A stretch of 64,000 nt of DNA, from the NCBI RefSeq assembly GCF_001655055.1, contig NZ_LXEW01000040.1, positions 122,483 to 186,482 of the forward strand, written 5' to 3'. Under the pieces are notes generated by a model, which was not told the DNA's origin, did no database searches, and saw only the letters and a program-made list of their open reading frames with translations. This document shows positions 58,584 to 64,000 of this stretch, one piece after another. Both the position numbers and the translations under genes were made by a program. The stretch is from Providencia heimbachae ATCC 35613. GTDB taxonomy: Bacteria > Pseudomonadota > Gammaproteobacteria > Enterobacterales > Enterobacteriaceae. Every line of letters starts with the position of its first letter. Position 1 is the stretch's first letter.

Positions 58584-59318
58584 TTATTGCGAGTTTGCAG
58601 CAACAATACTGGCAACTTTATTAGCTTCTTGATCTAATCCCATCTGATTATAAGCGATTTCCATATATTTCAGTGCGTTACGAGTTGCCTCTGTATCAGG
58701 GTAATCTTTTAGCATTTGCTGGGTACGATTAACAACCGCGACATAAGCTCCACGTTTGTTGTAGTATTCTACAACGGAGAGATCGAATTTCGCTAAGCGA
58801 TCTTTCAGATAGACTAAACGCTTGCTAGCATCATTTGAATAAAGGCTATTCGGGTAATAGCGAACTAACTGACTGAAGTCCTTGAATGCAACTCGTGCAT
58901 GCTGAGGATCACGATCAGAGCGATCAATACCAAAGAAGCCTTGTAGCAAGCTGTCATCTAATGCCATTGCCGTTAGGCCACGCATATAAATAACATAGTC
59001 AATGTTTGGATGGGTTGGATTTAAACGCATGAAACGGTCAATTGCCGCTATCGCCATTGGTAGCTCAGCTGATTTATAATAAGCATAAATGAGGTCTAAT
59101 TGAACCTGCTGGGCGTATGGGCCAAATGGATAGCGATTATCCAAAGCTTCGAACTGTTTAATCGCGGCTTTATAGTTACCATCCTGTAATTTTTGCTGAC
59201 CCGTACTATAAATTTCAGCTGGGGAGCTATCAGGGCTGATTTCGTTATTGCTGGAGCATCCGGCGAGAACCAGGCTCAACGTGGCAGCAGCCACCAGATA
59301 TTTCATACGTTTTATCAC
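58584..59318 (-). CDS. bamD: Outer membrane assembly lipoprotein BamD
   Basis: Essential lipoprotein of the BAM complex that inserts beta-barrel proteins in the outer membrane. It has 244 residues with a signal peptide ending in the lipobox LVLAGCSS (Cys about residue 21), followed by five TPR repeats ([40 protein letters not shown]). GTG at 59316-59318 or the ATG 12 nt later could start it; both give the conserved [10 protein letters not shown]. It is divergent from rluD. Confidence 0.97.
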   Translation of the reverse strand: MIKRMKYLVAAATLSLVLAGCSSNNEISPDSSPAEIYSTGQQKLQDGNYKAAIKQFEALDNRYPFGPYAQQVQLDLIYAYYKSAELPMAIAAIDRFMRLNPTHPNIDYVIYMRGLTAMALDDSLLQGFFGIDRSDRDPQHARVAFKDFSQLVRYYPNSLYSNDASKRLVYLKDRLAKFDLSVVEYYNKRGAYVAVVNRTQQMLKDYPDTEATRNALKYMEIAYNQMGLDQEANKVASIVAANSQ

Positions 59319-59453
59319 GTGTAGGTTATCCTCTGAGTGTTTCGAGGGAGTCTATCCATAAGGCTCCCGGCAAAATTCGAGTTACAATAGCATATATTTT
59401 AAATGAAACGGCAGCGCCGTCAAAATACAAACACCGAAAAAGTAGATTAATTT

Positions 59454-60431
59454 ATGGCTCAACAAGTACAACTTAGTGCAATTATCGCTGAATCACAGCT
59501 CGGTCAACGTTTAGATCAGGCTTTGGCCGAATTGTTCCCTGATTATTCACGCTCACGTATAAAAGAGTGGATTTTAGATGATAGAGTGCAGGTTAATGGC
59601 AAAGTTATCAATAAGCCAAAGGAAAAAGTTTTAGGTGGCGAACAAATTTCAGTCGATGCCCTTATAGAAGAAGATAGTCGTTGGGAACCACAAGATATCC
59701 CATTAAATGTCATTTATGAAGATGAAGATATCCTAATTATCAATAAACCACGCGGTTTAGTCGTTCATCCAGGAGCGGGTAATCCTGACGGAACAATACT
59801 TAATGCGTTGCTTTATCGCTATCCAGAAATTACTGATGTACCAAGGGCTGGCATTGTCCACCGCTTAGATAAAGATACAACGGGTTTGATGGTAGTGGCA
59901 AAAACAGTTCCTGCGCAAACGCATTTAGTTGAGTCTTTACAATTAAGAGAAATTACTCGCGAGTATGAAGCTGTTGCGGTTGGGAGAATGACCGCTGGTG
60001 GCATGGTGGAACAGCCAATCTCAAGGCATCCAACGAAAAGAACGCATATGGCGGTTCATCCAATGGGGAAACCTGCGGTGACTCACTATCGTATTATGGA
60101 GCACTTTAGAGCCCATACGCGTTTACGCTTACGTTTGGAAACGGGTAGAACGCACCAAATTCGTGTTCATATGGCGCACATTAACCACCCGCTAATTGGC
60201 GACCAGTTATATGGTGGTAGACCTCGCCCACTAAAAGGTGCAACAGAAGCATTCTTCGAAGTTATGCGTAGCTTTGATAGACAAGCACTTCATGCAACTA
60301 TGTTGCGCTTGTATCACCCAATCTCAGGTATTCAAATGGAATGGCATGCACCATTACCTGATGATATGGTGAAACTTATTGATGCATTAAAAGCAGACAC
60401 TGAACTACATAAAGACGATATGGATTGGTAA
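59454..60431 (+). CDS. rluD: 23S rRNA pseudouridine synthase RluD
   Basis: Makes pseudouridines 1911, 1915 and 1917 in helix 69 of 23S rRNA, needed for normal growth. It has 325 residues: S4 RNA-binding domain (about 18-80) and RluA-type catalytic domain with GIVHRLDKDTTGLMVVAKT near residue 134, holding the catalytic Asp, and LETGRTHQIRVHM near 226. Its stop codon overlaps the pgeF ATG (TAATG), indicating coupling. Confidence 0.97.
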   Translation: MAQQVQLSAIIAESQLGQRLDQALAELFPDYSRSRIKEWILDDRVQVNGKVINKPKEKVLGGEQISVDALIEEDSRWEPQDIPLNVIYEDEDILIINKPRGLVVHPGAGNPDGTILNALLYRYPEITDVPRAGIVHRLDKDTTGLMVVAKTVPAQTHLVESLQLREITREYEAVAVGRMTAGGMVEQPISRHPTKRTHMAVHPMGKPAVTHYRIMEHFRAHTRLRLRLETGRTHQIRVHMAHINHPLIGDQLYGGRPRPLKGATEAFFEVMRSFDRQALHATMLRLYHPISGIQMEWHAPLPDDMVKLIDALKADTELHKDDMDW

Positions 60432-61165
60432 TGAGCACATTGATTTTTCCTGACTGGCCTCAACCTAAAAAGGTTGCAAGTTGTAGCACGACTCGCGCTG
60501 GTGGCGTCAGCTTACCGCCATTCGATAGCTTAAATTTAGGTGATCATGTTGATGATTTACCTGAAGCCGTCAGTGAAAATCGCCATCGCCTAATTTCGTT
60601 AGCGCAACTGCCACAGCAACCGTTGTGGCTTGAGCAAGTTCATGGCACTACTGTATTACGCTTAAATGAAGAGCTGCTTGAAAGCAACCAAGCGGATGCC
60701 GTCTATACTAATAAGATTGGGCAAGTGTGTGCAGTGATGACCGCTGATTGCTTGCCTGTGCTGTTTTGTAATAAAGACGGAACCGAGGTTGCTGCAGCTC
60801 ATGCTGGTTGGCGAGGATTGTGCAGCGGTGTTCTTGAAAATACGGTCGCGCAATTTTCTTGCCCATCAAGTGAGATAATGGCATGGCTTGGTCCTGCTAT
60901 TGGTGCTGAAAAATTTGAGGTCGGCGTTGAAGTTAAAGAGGCTTTTGTAAATCAATCGAATGAGTTGATTGCAGCTTTTACCGCGAGCAACGATAAATAC
61001 CTAGCAGATATCTATTCATTAGCGCGCCTGAAACTGCAAGCGGTTGGATTATCATCTATTTACGGTGGAACTTATTGTACAGTTACCGATAAAAACAGAT
61101 TTTTTTCCTATCGACGTGAGGGTAAGACGGGAAGAATGGCTTCTCTAATATGGATAAATAACTAG
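60431..61165 (+). CDS. pgeF: Peptidoglycan editing factor (YfiH)
   Basis: YfiH/PgeF, a laccase-domain multicopper-oxidase-fold protein; in E. coli it removes mis-incorporated Ser from the UDP-MurNAc peptide intermediate. It has 244 residues; GGVSLPPFDSLNLGDHVDD near residue 22, MTADCLPVLF near 103, AHAGWRGL near 121 and WLGPAIG near 154 hold the zinc-binding residues. The ATG at 60431 overlaps the rluD stop. Confidence 0.95.
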   Translation: MSTLIFPDWPQPKKVASCSTTRAGGVSLPPFDSLNLGDHVDDLPEAVSENRHRLISLAQLPQQPLWLEQVHGTTVLRLNEELLESNQADAVYTNKIGQVCAVMTADCLPVLFCNKDGTEVAAAHAGWRGLCSGVLENTVAQFSCPSSEIMAWLGPAIGAEKFEVGVEVKEAFVNQSNELIAAFTASNDKYLADIYSLARLKLQAVGLSSIYGGTYCTVTDKNRFFSYRREGKTGRMASLIWINN

Positions 61166-61219
61166 TTTTAGCGTTTTATCCCGAATTAACAGATATACCA
61201 AAAATAATCAATCTTAAAA

Positions 61220-61247
61220 CTTGAATATTTAAAAACAGACCTCATCT
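61220..61247 (+). promoter_or_regulatory. Heat-shock (sigma-32) promoter of clpB
   Basis: CTTGAAT, 13 bp, CCTCATCT, close to the sigma-32 consensus CTTGAAA...CCCCATNT. It lies 42 bp before clpB. Confidence 0.85.
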
Positions 61248-61288
61248 TATATCCAGTAGCAAATTTAATCTCATTTATCGGAGGTGTT

Positions 61289-63862
61289 ATGCGTCTGGAT
61301 CGTTTAACTAATAAATTCCAGCAAGCTCTCGCTGACGCCCAGTCATTAGCCCTTGGGCGCGAAAACCAATTTATAGAACCTATTCATTTATTAAGTGCCT
61401 TGTTTAACCAAGAAAGCGGCACTATTCGACCTTTATTGACAACTTTAGGCGTGAATGCCGTACAGTTCAAACAAAAGATTGAAGATACATTAGCGCGATT
61501 ACCTCAAGTACAAGGTGTTGCGGGTGATGTTCAACCATCAAGTGACTTAATGCGTCATTTGAATTTATGTGATCAATTGGCACAAAAGCACGGAGATGAG
61601 TTTATCTCCTCTGAATTATTTCTTCTCGCTGCTTTAGAAGCCAATACAACACTAGCCGATATGCTCAAAGCGGCAGGTGTTAACAAAGATAACTTAAAAA
61701 AGGCAATCGAACAGATGCGTGGGGGCGAAAAAGTGAATGACCAAAGTGCTGAAGATCAGCGTCAAGCATTGAAAAAATATACGGTCGATTTAACCGAGCG
61801 CGCAGAGCAAGGTAAATTAGACCCAGTAATTGGGCGTGATGACGAGATCCGTCGCACAATCCAAGTATTACAGCGTCGTACTAAAAATAACCCTGTTTTA
61901 ATTGGTGAGCCAGGTGTTGGTAAAACAGCCATTGTCGAAGGCTTAGCGCAGCGTATTGTGAATGGTGAGGTACCTGAGGGTCTAAAAAATAAACGTGTTT
62001 TATCACTGGATATGGGAGCACTGATTGCAGGTGCGAAATATCGGGGTGAATTTGAAGAGCGTTTAAAAGGTGTTTTGAATGACTTAGCGAAACAAGAAGG
62101 TAGCGTCATTCTATTTATTGATGAGTTGCATACCATGGTTGGTGCAGGTAAAGCCGATGGTGCAATGGATGCAGGTAACATGCTTAAACCTGCGCTTGCG
62201 CGTGGTGAATTGCACTGTGTGGGTGCAACAACTTTGGATGAGTATCGCCAATATATTGAAAAAGATGCGGCATTAGAGCGTCGTTTCCAAAAAGTGTACG
62301 TAGCAGAGCCGTCAGTAGAAGACACGATTGCAATTTTACGTGGTTTAAAAGAGCGTTATGAATTACATCACCATGTACAAATTACTGACCCTGCCATTGT
62401 TGCCGCGGCAACTTTGTCACATCGTTACATCAGCGATCGTATGTTGCCAGACAAAGCTATCGATTTAATCGATGAGGCGGGTGCAAGCTTACGTATGCAG
62501 ATGGATTCAAAACCTGAATCCTTAGATAGATTAGAGCGTCGTATTATTCAGCTCAAATTGGAACAACAGGCACTGAAAAAAGAGTCTGACGATGCAAGTA
62601 AAAAACGCCTTGAAATGCTTGAAGAAGAGCTGGCGGAAAAAGAACGCGAGTATTCTTCTTTAGATGAAGAATGGAAAGCGGAAAAAGCCTCATTAACTGG
62701 CACTCAGCATATTAAAGCTGAATTGGAAAATACCCGTATCGAAATGGAAAAAGCGCGTCGTGTGGGTGATTTAGCTAAAATGTCTGAATTACAGTATGGC
62801 CGGATACCTGAGTTGGAAAAACAGCTTGAAGCTGCAACTAAGGCAGAAGGTAAAGGTATGAAGCTTTTACGCAACAAAGTTACGGATGTTGAAATTGCTG
62901 AAATTCTCGCTCGCTGGACTGGTATTCCTGTTTCAAGAATGCTGGAAGGTGAAAGAGAGAAATTGTTGCGTATGGAGCAGCAATTACATCAACGTGTTAT
63001 TGGTCAAGACGAAGCAGTGGTTGCGGTTTCAAACGCAATTCGTCGTAGCCGTGCGGGGTTATCAGACCCTAATCGCCCAATAGGTTCCTTTATGTTCTTA
63101 GGTCCTACCGGGGTTGGTAAAACTGAGTTATGTAAAACACTGGCAAACTTTATGTTTGATAGTGATGATGCAATGGTTCGTATCGACATGTCAGAATTTA
63201 TGGAAAAACACTCAGTGTCTCGTTTAGTGGGGGCACCTCCAGGATATGTTGGATATGAAGAAGGGGGCTATTTAACCGAGGCTGTAAGACGTCGTCCATA
63301 TTCTGTTATTTTGTTGGATGAAGTTGAAAAAGCTCATCCAGATGTATTCAATATACTATTACAGGTTCTGGATGATGGTCGCTTAACCGATGGCCAGGGT
63401 AGAACCGTTGATTTTCGAAATACAGTTATCATCATGACATCTAACTTGGGTTCAGATTTAATCCAAGAAAGATTTGGCATGATTGATTATTCAGAAATGA
63501 AAGATATGGTGATGGAAGTCGTTGCCCATAACTTTAGGCCTGAATTTATTAACCGTATAGATGAAGTCGTGGTATTCCACCCATTAGGTAAAGAGCAAAT
63601 TGCCAACATTGCTAACATTCAACTTGCTCGTTTATATAAACGTCTTGAAGAACATGGTTACGAAGTAACAGCAACAGCAGCTGCATTAGAAAAAATTGGT
63701 GAAGCTGGTTATGATCCGATTTTCGGTGCAAGACCGTTGAAACGCGCAATTCAGCAGGAAATTGAAAACCCGCTGGCACAAGAGATTTTGTCAGGTAGGT
63801 TAATCCCAGGAAAACCCGTTACCTTGGATGTTGAAAATGATGAAATTGTCGCAAAGCAGTAA
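61289..63862 (+). CDS. clpB: Chaperone ClpB
   Basis: Hexameric AAA+ disaggregase that, with DnaK, rescues aggregated proteins. It has 857 residues: N domain (1-145), AAA1 with Walker [11 protein letters not shown] near 206 and Walker [10 protein letters not shown] near 275, coiled-coil middle domain (about 410-525), AAA2 with [10 protein letters not shown] near 605 and [11 protein letters not shown] near 672. The long coiled coil marks it as ClpB, not ClpA or ClpC. Transcribed from a sigma-32-type promoter and followed by a terminator. Confidence 0.98.
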   Translation: MRLDRLTNKFQQALADAQSLALGRENQFIEPIHLLSALFNQESGTIRPLLTTLGVNAVQFKQKIEDTLARLPQVQGVAGDVQPSSDLMRHLNLCDQLAQKHGDEFISSELFLLAALEANTTLADMLKAAGVNKDNLKKAIEQMRGGEKVNDQSAEDQRQALKKYTVDLTERAEQGKLDPVIGRDDEIRRTIQVLQRRTKNNPVLIGEPGVGKTAIVEGLAQRIVNGEVPEGLKNKRVLSLDMGALIAGAKYRGEFEERLKGVLNDLAKQEGSVILFIDELHTMVGAGKADGAMDAGNMLKPALARGELHCVGATTLDEYRQYIEKDAALERRFQKVYVAEPSVEDTIAILRGLKERYELHHHVQITDPAIVAAATLSHRYISDRMLPDKAIDLIDEAGASLRMQMDSKPESLDRLERRIIQLKLEQQALKKESDDASKKRLEMLEEELAEKEREYSSLDEEWKAEKASLTGTQHIKAELENTRIEMEKARRVGDLAKMSELQYGRIPELEKQLEAATKAEGKGMKLLRNKVTDVEIAEILARWTGIPVSRMLEGEREKLLRMEQQLHQRVIGQDEAVVAVSNAIRRSRAGLSDPNRPIGSFMFLGPTGVGKTELCKTLANFMFDSDDAMVRIDMSEFMEKHSVSRLVGAPPGYVGYEEGGYLTEAVRRRPYSVILLDEVEKAHPDVFNILLQVLDDGRLTDGQGRTVDFRNTVIIMTSNLGSDLIQERFGMIDYSEMKDMVMEVVAHNFRPEFINRIDEVVVFHPLGKEQIANIANIQLARLYKRLEEHGYEVTATAAALEKIGEAGYDPIFGARPLKRAIQQEIENPLAQEILSGRLIPGKPVTLDVENDEIVAKQ

Positions 63863-63905
63863 CTAATAAACGGTAATATTGCTCTTCGACTCAATAGGTA
63901 AACGA

Positions 63906-63934
63906 AAAGGCGGCTTTTATAGCCGCCTTTTTTA
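63906..63934 (+). terminator. Terminator after clpB
   Basis: AAAGGCGGCT, short loop, AGCCGCCTTTTTTAT, a classic intrinsic terminator. The last 65 bases of the window show no further gene. Confidence 0.92.
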
Positions 63935-64000
63935 TCGAAATTGAGCCTAAAACACCTTTTTTTGATGCTAAAATGGACGCAAAGTATAAAATACAGTCAG

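Noticed and set aside
61762..62325. 187-codon minus-strand open frame inside clpB
   Set aside because: Fully antisense to the conserved clpB AAA1 domain; serine/proline-rich translation typical of a frame shadow.

Overview
This window looks like chromosomal backbone from an AT-rich member of the Enterobacterales, most likely the Morganellaceae and probably Providencia. The reasons are E. coli-like proteins throughout, E. coli-type gene blocks (fadE/gmhA/yafJ/yafK; pepD/gpt/frsA/crl/proBA; recA/alaS/csrA/tRNA/gshA/luxS; ffh/rpsP/rimM/trmD/rplS; aroF/tyrA/pheA; raiA/bamD/rluD/pgeF/clpB), an nqr operon placed between yafK and dinB, and ERIC-type repeats. The genus is inferred, not proven. I see no prophage, insertion sequence, CRISPR array or broken gene.

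Layout. 0-2 kb: gshB and rsmE. 2-6.4 kb: a small accessory patch with an orphan prepilin-peptidase-like protein, a DsbA-family oxidoreductase, an exported MBL-fold protein and a divergent LysR regulator. 5.5-7.8 kb: lysR and lysA, divergent. 7.9-12.8 kb: fadE with a FadR-type operator, gmhA, yafJ and the L,D-transpeptidase-fold protein YafK/DpaA. 13.2-20.4 kb: nqrABCDEF, apbE and nqrM, a complete set for building the Na+-pumping NADH:quinone oxidoreductase and inserting its FMN. 20.5-25.2 kb: the most accessory-looking part: an unrecognised 123-residue protein, a secreted GDPD-fold protein lacking its usual catalytic residues, an ECF sigma factor and a TonB-dependent receptor, with two Fur-like boxes. 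25.2-37.8 kb: dinB (LexA box), pepD, gpt, frsA, crl, proBA, aroL, aas, lplT, pncC. 37.8-45.7 kb: recA (LexA box), alaS, csrA, one tRNA-Ser and three tRNA-Arg genes, gshA, the sRNA micA on the minus strand, and luxS. 45.8-51.9 kb: a CNNM/CorC-type membrane protein, ypjD, ffh, rpsP-rimM-trmD-rplS. 52-57.8 kb: aroF-tyrA behind TyrR-type boxes, a chemotaxis receptor behind a sigma-28-type promoter, then pheA with a phenylalanine-rich leader peptide and attenuator. 57.9-63.9 kb: raiA, bamD, rluD, pgeF, and clpB with a heat-shock promoter.

How it fits together. Both steps of glutathione synthesis are present (gshA, gshB). proB and proA provide the first two steps of proline synthesis. aroF, aroL, tyrA and pheA form most of a tyrosine/phenylalanine branch, with repression and attenuation signals visible. 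aas and lplT recycle lysophospholipids. recA and dinB each carry an SOS box. Most of the window is ordinary core genome. The items most worth a second look are the iron-type sigma/receptor/GDPD-like cluster, two tRNA-Arg copies with an unpaired acceptor-stem position, the pheA attenuator, micA, and the orphan peptidase.
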